A DNA stretch of 64,000 nucleotides from Pseudanabaena mucicola str. Chao 1806 (GTDB lineage Bacteria; Cyanobacteriota; Cyanobacteriia; Pseudanabaenales; Pseudanabaenaceae): the NCBI RefSeq assembly GCF_030323025.1, contig NZ_CP097329.1, positions 3,086,001-3,150,000 on the forward strand, read 5' to 3'. Shown in pieces: positions 46,531 through 55,300 of the stretch (its first letter is position 1; the number at the start of each line of letters is the position of its first letter). Under the pieces are notes generated by a model, which was not told where the DNA came from, did not search any database, and worked only from the letters and a program-made list of their open reading frames with translations. The position numbers were made by a program, and so were the translations under genes.

Positions 46531-46940
46531 TTAGCATTCAAAATTAAAATACTCTAACTTGTAGTGGATTTGGGGGATTTAGATACTCTTAACTCCTTAA
46601 TTACAGCCTATTGATGCTTTGAGTAGTACAGAAATATTTTTGAGTAATCGCAAAGCGCCACTCTCAAAGATATTTCTGGGTTTTGAGTAAGAGCAAAGCA
46701 CTGTGATAATACAAATAAATAGTATTGCTTACTTCACTGTGCAGAGAATTAAGGCACTACAAGATTTTTCCCCGACTTCGGCAGGGGATCTTTCTTTGTA
46801 CTTCACTTGTTTGCAAAGCAATATATCATTTTTCTTTTCAAAAAAAATATATTGCCGAATTAACGATTTTCTGAAAGCGTGTTTGAAAAGTTTTACTCTA
46901 GCCGCCCAATTCTGGCAGGGTGGTTTCATTACATCAGTTA

Positions 46941-47041
46941 TAGCGGTTTTCAAATGAGTACACACTCATTTGAAAACAAAAAATCAGTCCCATTAAGAGT
47001 TTTGAGTTTTCATTTTGCCGTAGGCAAAATGAAAACCGCTA
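46941..47041 (-). mobile_element. Family D repeat, copy D2 (101 bp)
   Basis: Inverted relative to D1 and identical in the arms and centre, but both hairpin loops (ACAC, GTA) read the same on the plus strand as in D1. TA on both flanks. Confidence 0.8.
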
Positions 47042-47131
47042 TAGTAATCGTTACGAATCTTAGTCACTTTTTACTAGGTAGATCGCAGTGAGTAGAATTA
47101 ATCATAATTTTGCTCACTAACCTTAATTTAG

Positions 47132-47236
47132 TAAGTAGCTAGACATAAGTAAACTAGAAACCGAGAGTTTTGTTCCGCCCGCGTAGCGGGCGGAACAAAA
47201 CTCTCGGTTTGGGTTTTAATTAAGTTGAGCTACTTA
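47132..47236 (+). repeat. Family E repeat, copy E2 (105 bp)
   Basis: TAAGTAGCTAGACATAAG at the left, TTGAGCTACTTA at the right, inner stem ccgagagttttgttccgccc around loop GTA. It ends 11 bp before the start codon at 47248, so it lies in that gene's leader. Confidence 0.75.
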
Positions 47237-47247
47237 TTTGGTTTATC

Positions 47248-48069
47248 ATGAAGACAACTAATTTGAATATCGGATTGAAATCTGGCTTCAATTTTAAGAT
47301 TCCAGTTAAAGCATTTGTCTTTACATTTCTAGCGATCGCTACTTTTAGCGTAGTAGTATTTCAAACACCGCAAAGCCTCTATTCCCAAACCATTCCTGAT
47401 GACTTAATCAATAGGTACAATCTTGCTGTTGCCGATGCCAAGATTGCAGAACTAAATGAAGTTTCCCAAAACTTAGTGGCAATTACAAAAGATAATCCAT
47501 TCTTGATTTGGCAAAACAAAACCGTACCCAAGGACAAAATATTGGTCGTGACTTGGACAAGTTTTACGGGTTATGACAATCAGGTTGGTCAATCCACTAC
47601 GTCAACTCGCCAAACATGGGTAACAGTAGCTCCTGAATTACAGAATTTTTGCAAGGAGAAATTAAAAGATGTCCCTAATCAAAGCGATCGCGTTCTGCGG
47701 CTAGAGCAACTCCTAGGACTACCTCCCAACAATGGCAAAACCCGTTTTGTTGAATTTTGGGTCAGTCCTGACAATCTATTTCGCCCCAGCGCTGATGACG
47801 AAATTACAGATCGCACTGCCTTTGGTGAATTTACCCAGATACCCGCATCCCCTGACGCAAATATCAAACTCTCACATCTTCAGTGGTTTGAAAATTTAAG
47901 ATCTCAGTCCTATAAAACTACAGGGGGCTATCCTTGGACAAGAATGGGCTATACCTATGATTGGGGAAATCCTAATAGTGAAGTGGGTCTGAGCGAATTT
48001 GTGATTAACACAGGTACAGCGTTCGAGGTTAAATCCGTACAGACTACTGATAAATATTGCATATCCTAA
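47248..48069 (+). CDS. Exported protein of unknown function, bracketed by family E repeats
   Basis: 273 residues. A membrane/signal helix lies at about 18-42 (KAFVFTFLAIATFSVVVFQ). The rest is a soluble domain: helix ADAKIAELNEVSQNLVAITK, then ILVVTWTSFTGYDNQVGQS, TWVTVAPELQNFCKEKLKD, a leucine-rich helix RVLRLEQLLGLPPNNGKTRF, VEFWVSPDNLFRPSADDEIT and the C-terminal GYPWTRMGYTYDWGNPNSEV. The C-terminal part recalls uncharacterised cyanobacterial proteins with the same WVSPDDLFRP signature, but I cannot name a function. Two Cys (in LQNFCKE and near the end) might pair. Inverted family E repeats lie directly before the start and after the stop, so the gene may have moved as a unit. Confidence 0.6.
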   Translation: MKTTNLNIGLKSGFNFKIPVKAFVFTFLAIATFSVVVFQTPQSLYSQTIPDDLINRYNLAVADAKIAELNEVSQNLVAITKDNPFLIWQNKTVPKDKILVVTWTSFTGYDNQVGQSTTSTRQTWVTVAPELQNFCKEKLKDVPNQSDRVLRLEQLLGLPPNNGKTRFVEFWVSPDNLFRPSADDEITDRTAFGEFTQIPASPDANIKLSHLQWFENLRSQSYKTTGGYPWTRMGYTYDWGNPNSEVGLSEFVINTGTAFEVKSVQTTDKYCIS

Positions 48070-48074
48070 GAATC

Positions 48075-48159
48075 AAAACCCAAACCATAGTTTTGTTCCG
48101 ACCGCGTAGCGGGCGGAACAAAACTATGGTTTATTAGTTTACTTATGTCTAGCTACTTA
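48075..48159 (-). repeat. Family E repeat, copy E3
   Basis: Hairpin gttccgaccgc-GTA-gcgggcggaac with right arm ACTTATGTCTAGCTACTTA, the inverse of E2's left arm. The left end is eroded or fused with the preceding stop codon. It lies between two convergent genes and could act as a terminator for both. Confidence 0.7.
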
Positions 48160-48169
48160 ATTAAGAAGT

Positions 48170-50032
48170 TTATGCGTTAACTTCTAGGGGTTTCACCTGA
48201 GCTAACAAATTTGAGAGAAACTCACCTTCAATCACTTCTGTTTCTAAAAGCTTCTCAGAGATCGACTCTAGTAAATCACGATTAGTGTTGAGAATTGCTA
48301 GTGCTTTTGCATGAGCATTCTCGACGATGGTTTTGATTTCCTTGTCGATCGCTTCCGATGTGGCAGGGCTGACATTGCGAGCCATTTCCATACCACCGAG
48401 GAATTGATTTTGCTGCTTTTGGTAAGCTAGAGGTCCTAAAACTTCGCTCATGCCATAGCTAGTGACCATTTTATCAGCGAGTTCCGTAGCCCGTTGCAGA
48501 TCGTTAGATGCGCCAGTGGTGATGCTACCAAAGATGATTTCTTCAGCAGAGCGCCCACCGAGGAGGGTGGCAATTTGTGCTTCGATTTCTTCTTTGCTCA
48601 TCAAGAAGCGATCTTCCGTTGGTAATTGCAAGGTGTAACCGAGGGCTGCCATGCCGCGAGGGACAATCGAAATCTTCTCAACTCTACCACTTCCAGGGTT
48701 CAAGGCTCCCACAAGGGCATGACCAACTTCGTGATAGGCAACGATCCGTTTCTCATTCTCATTGAGAACGCGACTCTTCTTTTCGAGCCCAGCGACGACA
48801 CGTTCCACAGCTTCGGCGAAGTCTTCTAATAAGACTGTTTCTCGTCCAGCACGGGCCGCTAGTAGCGCCGCTTCGTTTACTAGGTTAGCGAGGTCTGCAC
48901 CTGCAAATCCTGAAGTACGGGTCGCGATCGTTTCCAGATCAATACTGCTATCAAGGGTGACTTTTGCAGCATGAATTTTGAGGATTTCTAAGCGTCCACT
49001 CTTGTCGGGGCGATCGACCAAGACTTGACGATCAAAACGTCCAGGACGGAGTAGCGCTTGGTCAAGGGTTTCGGGGCGGTTAGTTGCGGCAAGAACGATT
49101 ACTGTCGTTCCATCTACGCCAAAACCATCCATTTCCGTAAGCAGTTGGTTGAGCGTTTGTTCGCGTTCATCATTACCGCCATACATGCCACCGCTAGAGC
49201 GAGCCTTACCGATCGCATCTAGTTCATCGATAAAGATGATACAAGGGGATTGTTTTTTCGCTTGTTCAAATAGGTCACGGACACGGGAGGAACCTACACC
49301 GACAAAGAGTTCGACAAATTCTGAACCAGAGATACTGAAGAAGGGAACACCTGCTTCGCCTGCCACTGCTTTAGCAAGGAGGGTTTTACCAGTTCCAGGA
49401 GGACCAACCAGCAGGACACCTTTGGGAATCTTTGCACCAATTTTAGTGTATTTCTCAGGAGTCTTCAGAAACTGGACAATTTCTTGTAGTTCTTGCTTAG
49501 CTTCATCGACACCAGCCACATCGGCAAAAAGAGTCTTGGTGGATTCACCTTCGACATAGACCTTTGCCTTGCTCTTGCCAATTTGCAAACCTCCAGGAGC
49601 ACCGCCACCACCGTTACGACTAAACAGTTGGAAGATACCGACAAAGATGAGCGGAGGAATCACCCAACTTAGTAATGTACCGAAGAAATTATCTTTCTTG
49701 ACAGGAGCTGCCGCAAATTCTACGCCATTCTTTTCAAGGCGTTCGGGTAAATTCAAGTCAAAAATAGGGGTTGTAGAAATGACATCCCCAGGAATGTCAG
49801 GGCTAACCCCTCTGAGTTGATAGGTGATTTGGTCTTGTCCAATATAGACTCTTGCCACATTACCTTCTTCGACCTCATGGACGAATAGGCTATAGGGAAC
49901 ACGAGGCAAAGCAGGTGCAAATAAATTTGGGAGAAAAATGTTTATTATGAGCAATGCTGAGCCGATCAATAATAGGACATTGCCAATCAGACGAGCACGC
50001 GATCGCTTGGGATCTTCTTTTTTAACAGCCAT
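48170..50032 (-). CDS. ftsH: ATP-dependent zinc metalloprotease FtsH
   Basis: 620 residues. A first membrane helix (about 17-36, [18 protein letters not shown]), a lumenal/periplasmic domain and a second helix ([20 protein letters not shown], about 115-135) precede the AAA+ domain with Walker [10 protein letters not shown] (about 207), Walker [12 protein letters not shown], the SRH arginines [10 protein letters not shown] and the zinc site HEVGH (about 433) with a downstream Asp. FtsH removes damaged membrane proteins; in cyanobacteria hetero-hexamers (FtsH2/FtsH3) drive D1 turnover in photosystem II repair. Which of the usual four paralogues this is cannot be told without alignment. Single gene, separated by about 100 bp from the tpsB-like gene. 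Confidence 0.95.
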   Translation of the reverse strand: MAVKKEDPKRSRARLIGNVLLLIGSALLIINIFLPNLFAPALPRVPYSLFVHEVEEGNVARVYIGQDQITYQLRGVSPDIPGDVISTTPIFDLNLPERLEKNGVEFAAAPVKKDNFFGTLLSWVIPPLIFVGIFQLFSRNGGGGAPGGLQIGKSKAKVYVEGESTKTLFADVAGVDEAKQELQEIVQFLKTPEKYTKIGAKIPKGVLLVGPPGTGKTLLAKAVAGEAGVPFFSISGSEFVELFVGVGSSRVRDLFEQAKKQSPCIIFIDELDAIGKARSSGGMYGGNDEREQTLNQLLTEMDGFGVDGTTVIVLAATNRPETLDQALLRPGRFDRQVLVDRPDKSGRLEILKIHAAKVTLDSSIDLETIATRTSGFAGADLANLVNEAALLAARAGRETVLLEDFAEAVERVVAGLEKKSRVLNENEKRIVAYHEVGHALVGALNPGSGRVEKISIVPRGMAALGYTLQLPTEDRFLMSKEEIEAQIATLLGGRSAEEIIFGSITTGASNDLQRATELADKMVTSYGMSEVLGPLAYQKQQNQFLGGMEMARNVSPATSEAIDKEIKTIVENAHAKALAILNTNRDLLESISEKLLETEVIEGEFLSNLLAQVKPLEVNA

Positions 50033-50138
50033 TTTTTTATACTTTAAGATTTGTTGCTAAAGCCATTATAGAAATGTTATTTTACTAATGCTAGGCTGCA
50101 AACGTAGGGATAGCCGTCTGTATCGCTAGGAAGACAAG

Positions 50139-51836
50139 CTAAAAATTACCACTAACAGCAAAATATATCCCTGAGTCTTGAAGGTTAGTATAAGGATTTC
50201 CCGCATTAATCAAAGGGATTCCATAATCTAGGCGAAAAGTGAAATTACGAGATGGTTGGTAAATTGCACCCAATCCAATACCCAAAAGAGACTGGTTGCC
50301 AAAGTTATTATTCCGAGCATTCCAGATTGCTCCTGCTTCCATAAAAGGTAAAACCTTGACAATCGGAATACCCTCAAGATCACGCACAGCTGGTATCTGA
50401 ATCTCTAACGAACTTTGAATGCCATTATCACCAACTAATTGACTCTGACGATACCCACGAACAGACTGAGGTCCACCAATACTAAAGCGATTAGAAGAAA
50501 GGAGAGAATCGCCAGCTAACTGAAGATTAAAACGAAAGGTAGCAAGAGTATCCTTATCTTCACCCAATCTTTGTACTCTTAAAAGTTGACCTACCCAATA
50601 AAAAAACCTTCCATCTGGGGAGTTGTCATTGCGGATAGTAGCTCCCAACATGCCTAACCCAAAATTGAAAGAGGAGCGTAAAGCCCAAGCCCCAGAATTA
50701 TCGCGCCTGATATATTCTTGGTTAAGATTCAGAACACGAGTTTGAGAATTTCCATCATCAAAGAGTAAATTCTGAAAATTAAAAGACTCGCCATCTAGAA
50801 AAGAAGAACTATTCCCAAAGCTAAAACCAACTCCAAGAGTAAACTCTTCAGTTAAAGAACGTACTATTGGCTGACGATATGCTAATTCAAATGTCTGGGT
50901 ATTAGTAGAAATATTGAGCGTATTGAAGGGTGGCTCTGTAACAGGACTTTGCCCCGTGGAAAAGTTAAATCCTAGTGTTCCACCCATAGGATTAATGGGA
51001 TAGAAGTATCCTAAACTATAGTTGTCCGAACTGCCTGATCGCGTGTAGCTAAGATAAATAGAGTCACCATTACCAGTCAGGTTTGCCTCTTGAACTGTAG
51101 CTCCAACACGAAAGATTCCTGACGATGTGTTTCCATAATTGTCAATGAATGTATTTACAGAGAAGGTTTTCGCCTCGCTCAAAGTAACGTTTACAATATT
51201 TTGATCTGGAGTGCTGCCTGAGATGAGATTGGCTTTGATATCAGCAACTAAGGGATCGGCACGCAATAGCTGAAGTTTTTCTTCTATATTTGTAAAGTTG
51301 AGAGGATGCGTTGCACCTAGAGCAATGCGATCGCGTATATAGTTATCATTTAACCTACCATCTACTTTCCCTGCTCGTCCAATATCTATACGTTCGATTT
51401 TACCTTCCAAAACTTGGATTTTAACAACTCCATCTTTAATATCTTGGGGCGGAAGAAAAGCTCTTGAAGTAATAAAATTATTTTCTTGATATATTTTGGT
51501 GATTTTATCTGCAATCTCGCTGATTTGAGAGATTGTGGCGGATTTACCGATTAAAGGAGATGTAAGTTGATCAATTTGGTTCGGAGTGAGAATAGTACTG
51601 CCAACAATATCAATACGCTTGATCGAAATTGGAACTTCAACAGGTGCAGCATTTTGAGTATTATCTGTAGGAGGCTTAGTTTGTGCGATCGCCTGATTTT
51701 GAGGAGTTGTAGCAATTAGAGAATTGAATTCGGCACATGCAGGAGCATCAAATTTCAATACCAATAGCTGACAGACAGATAGACTAGCCAATAGGCAAAA
51801 GCAGTTTTTGGGGAGAAATAGATGGATACAACTCAC
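50139..51836 (-). CDS. Two-partner secretion transporter TpsB (ShlB/FhaC/HecB type)
   Basis: 565 residues. A signal peptide (to about residue 37, ACAEF) is followed by a Gln/Asn-rich stretch. The first POTRA domain (about 68-150: KRIDIVGSTILTPNQIDQLT ... NNFITSRAFLPPQDIKDGVV) and a second (about 155-225) lead to a 16-stranded Omp85-type barrel to the C-terminal Phe (GIYFAVSGNF). The lid-loop motif VRGYRQ in FSIGGPQSVRGYRQSQLVG (about 445) is intact. TpsB proteins thread a dedicated TpsA exoprotein across the outer membrane. The divergent TpsA-like gene starts 510 bp away and is the obvious client. Confidence 0.92.
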   Translation of the reverse strand: MSCIHLFLPKNCFCLLASLSVCQLLVLKFDAPACAEFNSLIATTPQNQAIAQTKPPTDNTQNAAPVEVPISIKRIDIVGSTILTPNQIDQLTSPLIGKSATISQISEIADKITKIYQENNFITSRAFLPPQDIKDGVVKIQVLEGKIERIDIGRAGKVDGRLNDNYIRDRIALGATHPLNFTNIEEKLQLLRADPLVADIKANLISGSTPDQNIVNVTLSEAKTFSVNTFIDNYGNTSSGIFRVGATVQEANLTGNGDSIYLSYTRSGSSDNYSLGYFYPINPMGGTLGFNFSTGQSPVTEPPFNTLNISTNTQTFELAYRQPIVRSLTEEFTLGVGFSFGNSSSFLDGESFNFQNLLFDDGNSQTRVLNLNQEYIRRDNSGAWALRSSFNFGLGMLGATIRNDNSPDGRFFYWVGQLLRVQRLGEDKDTLATFRFNLQLAGDSLLSSNRFSIGGPQSVRGYRQSQLVGDNGIQSSLEIQIPAVRDLEGIPIVKVLPFMEAGAIWNARNNNFGNQSLLGIGLGAIYQPSRNFTFRLDYGIPLINAGNPYTNLQDSGIYFAVSGNF

Positions 51837-51915
51837 AACTTTACCTCATACCTTTGTTAGGTTGACTCTAAGCTAATCACAATCTACGCAATTTATCTAG
51901 CGTTAAATTTACGAA

Positions 51916-52008
51916 TAGGACTTACGCATTGGGTAGATATGTTGCGGGCTTCGCCCGCAACATATCTACCTCAAGCCTAATAAATTCATTCGGTTTGCGT
52001 AAGTCCTA
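51916..52008 (+). mobile_element. Family C repeat, copy C4 (93 bp)
   Basis: TAGGACTTACGCATTGGG ... TTGCGTAAGTCCTA, loop TTC. No target duplication (flanks ACGAA and CATCA), unlike the four other copies. Confidence 0.85.
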
Positions 52009-52073
52009 CATCAATTAAATTATATTGCAATATATAGGACTTTTAAAACAAGATAATTACGGAGAAAGCTATA

Positions 52074-52163
52074 TAGCGTTTACCAGTTGGTGAAATACAG
52101 GTTTGTTTACCTGCCAAAGGCAGGGAAACAAATTATGTTATAGTTTCGTTACTTGAGAGCATA
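52074..52163 (+). mobile_element. Family A repeat, copy A4 (right end worn)
   Basis: TA-TAGCGTTTACCAGTTGG, stem tgtttacctgcc-AAA-ggcagggaaaca. The right end (cttgagagcata) has diverged from the family consensus. Confidence 0.65.
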
Positions 52164-52179
52164 TTTGATAAGTATTTAG

Positions 52180-52259
52180 GGTAGCCATGCAATGTAATTG
52201 TGTTGCGGGCGCGAAGCGCCCGCAACACAATTACTAAAAAATCACTTTGCAGCACTACC
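52180..52259 (-). mobile_element. Family B repeat, copy B4 (80 bp)
   Basis: GGTAGCCATGCAATG ... TTTGCAGCACTACC with an exact 8-bp target duplication GTATTTAG (52172-52179 and 52260-52267). Same arm order as B2, but the loop reads GAA instead of TTC. Confidence 0.9.
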
Positions 52260-52345
52260 GTATTTAGCAAAGGCAAAGGCTCAAAAAAGCTGCTTCACAT
52301 TCCTCTCAAACGCTCCGCTTAACTTCTCAAACCCTCTCTAAAGTC

Positions 52346-55300
52346 ATGAGTAATCGCGTTCTATTGAGCCTTGCAATAATGATATCCTATGGATATAGCC
52401 TACAACCAGTATCCGCACAGATCCAGATCGATGGGAGCACCGCAACACAAGTCAATGGCAATACCATCTCTCCAACTGGCTCAGGCACTGTAAGCAATGG
52501 CAATCTCTTTCATAGCTTTAATCAATTCAACGTAACACAAACAGGGGTTATTTTTAATACGGGGAACTCCAACGTTAATGGAGCAAATATTAACAACATA
52601 ATCAACCGAGTTACAGGAGATACACCCTCTAGTATTTTAGGCACAATACAAAGTCGCCAATCCTTCCCTAACGCAAATGTATATCTAATTAATCCAAATG
52701 GGATTGTGTTTGGGCAGAATGCTAAGTTAGATATTGGCGGTTCATTTCATGCAAATACAGGAACAGGGCTAACCTTTAGCAATAATCAAACCCTTAGTGT
52801 TGATAAAAATTCCACAGTATTTCCTAGTGGAGATCCTCAGAAGATTCTATTTACAATCAATCAACCCGCAGGAATTATTAATCAAGGTAACTTACAAGTT
52901 GATGCTGGAAAAAGTATTACTTTTACTGGTGGAACAATAGTTCAGACAGGTAGTTTGACAGCACCTAATGGCAATGTTGCTATAACATCAGTTTTAGGAA
53001 ATAGACAAGTAGAACTAAGATCGCCTGATGCTGTTTTAGGATTAACGGTTGAATCAAGTGGATTATCACCTGATTGGAATGGAAAAATTACTGACCTGCC
53101 TAATCTAGCGGCTCTTTTGACAAGTAAAGTTCCTACCGCAAATCAAGTGGTGATCAAACCCGATGGCTCGTTAGTTTTGGTTGAGGCGGTCACAAGTCCT
53201 GATATTCTAGTGTCCAATGGTACATCGGTGGTATCGGGGAAAATCGATGTTTCTTCGCCGCTATTTCAAGGTGGCAATGTAGGGATTTTTGGGAATCAAG
53301 TTTCACTAGTCAACGCGAAGATAGATGCTTCTGGGCTGACGGGTGGTGGAACGGTTTTAGTTGGAGGGAATTTGCAAGGTAAAGGAATTCAGCCAAATGC
53401 TGTACGCACATTTGTTGATTCTTCTTCGATGATTAATGTTAGTGCGATTCTCAATGGTAATGGCGGCAAAGCGATTATTTGGGCGGATCGCTCCACAGAA
53501 TTTCTTGGCACTATCGTCGCAAATGCAGGAGATACTTCTGGAAATGGTGGTTTTGTGGAAGTATCAGGGAAAGAAAGTCTTAACTATCGTGGATCGGTTA
53601 GTACACTTGCTCCCAACGGCAAAATTGGCAGTCTTCTCCTCGATCCGACAAATATTAATATTGTGCTTATTCCTCTTCTTCCTGAAGATATTAATGTGAC
53701 ATTGATTAACAATGCGCTCTCTAATGTGATTTTACAAGCAACAAATGATATTAATTTTCAAACATCTGTTAATGTGTCTGCTGTTGGCGTGGGGTTGACT
53801 GCTCAGGCAGGACGAGATATCAACTTCAATGACTCAATTAGTACAAATGGAGGAGCATTGAATTTTTCAGCAGGTAGAAATATTATTGGAGCTAATTTGA
53901 CAGGAAATATTTCTACATCTAGTAGTATTGTTAATGCTGGTAATGTCACTCTCGCTGCTGATGGCAATATTATTGTTAATAGTATTCAAGCTACTTCCAC
54001 TGTTGGAGATGGAGGTAATGTCACTCTTGCTGCTGGTGGCAAAATTCAAACCACAGGAGCGTCGCTTTTTGCTGGTATCTCATACAGTATCGTTACGAAT
54101 TCTTCAACTGTAGGAAATGCAGGAAATATTTCGCTCACGAGTACTAACGGAGAAATTGATGTCAGTTCGGATAGAGTCCAAGCTGTAGCGTTTAATGGGA
54201 ACTCTGGAAATATTACATTTAATGCCTTTGGCGATATTACTACTGGCTCTGGGATATTTCCATTTGCAGCAGTAGCTTCTTTTATAGCATTTGGTGGATC
54301 TGGAAATGCTGGTTTCATTTCTTTTACTAGTACAGCAGGCTCGATTGATACTTCTCAGGGATATGTAGATGCTTCTGGAAACAACATCACATTTCGAGCA
54401 GCACAAAATATTAGGACTCAGCAGCTAAATGCGATTGGTACTAATGTGGGAGGTACAATTTCTCTCATCAGTACTGGGGGCTCCATTGATACTAGTATCG
54501 GTAGTGGGGTACTGCGTGTCGATGCTACTAACGGAAGTGCAGGTAATATCCTCATACAGGCGGCAGGCGATATTAAAACGAGATTAGTAAATGCTCAACC
54601 TGTAACGGGACTCGGTGGAAAAGTCGAAATGATTTCAGGCAGCTCAATTGATACAACCCTAGGCGCTATTACAGTGAATGGTTCTAATGGAGATGCGGGG
54701 AGCATTTTTCTCCAAAGTTTTGGCAATATTTCGACTGGGCAGTTGACGGCTGGTGTATTAACAGGAACAGGAAATGCGGGACAAATTACGTTAATCAGTA
54801 GCAATGGTGCAATTAATACTTCTACTTCTACTGTGCGAGCGAGAACTCTATCGGGGGTAAACGGATTAGGCGGTAAAATTAGCTTTCAATCAGATGGCAA
54901 TATTACTACTGGCGAAATCTTAGCTACGGGTAGTTTAGGTGGAGGTACTGTGAAATTAACTAGCCAAAATGGAGCGATTAATACCATTCCTGGAGTCAAT
55001 ATTGATACGAGTTCCACTGTAGGTAACGGTGGCGACATTATTTTCTCTGCATATAGCAGTATCACTACAAATGCACTGATCGCTAAGAGTGATTTCGGCA
55101 ATGGTGGGCGTATTGACCTCGATCCCATTGGCGATATTGTCTTTACTTATGCTGATACTTCTGGAGCTATTCAGGGTGGTAATTTTCGCGCATTTTCTTC
55201 AGGCGGGAATATTCGGGCGACCAGTACGAATCCTCTGCTAGGCTCTTGCTTTGGTTCCAGTATTTGCACAGCAGGAGGAACTGGAGGCTTAGTGTTTATT

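Larger units (their letters stand above)
46379..47247. other. 869-bp gap filled with mobile repeats
   Basis: Contains C3 (46438-46530), a long inverted repeat of another type (about 46601-46705, tttgagtag..ctactcaaa-like arms with atatttctg), a worn family A-like hairpin (about 46760-46835, tttccccgacttcggcagggga), D2 (46941-47041) and E2 (47132-47236). I see no gene. The promoters of the surface operon (minus) and of the 47248 gene (plus) must lie among these repeats. Confidence 0.6.
51837..52345. other. 509-bp divergent promoter region of the secretion pair, with three mobile repeats
   Basis: Between tpsB and tpsA start codons lie C4 (51916-52008), A4 (52074-52163) and B4 (52180-52259). 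Little unique sequence remains (51837-51915, 52009-52073, 52260-52345), and it must hold both promoters. I see no convincing -35/-10 pair. Confidence 0.6.

Noticed and set aside
46703-46957. Overlapping short frames on both strands in the repeat-filled gap
   Set aside because: They run through mobile repeat sequence and have no start signals or motifs.
15699-52267. Repeated hairpins considered as a CRISPR array
   Set aside because: Copies are kilobases apart, of several families, with target duplications and no regular spacers or cas genes.
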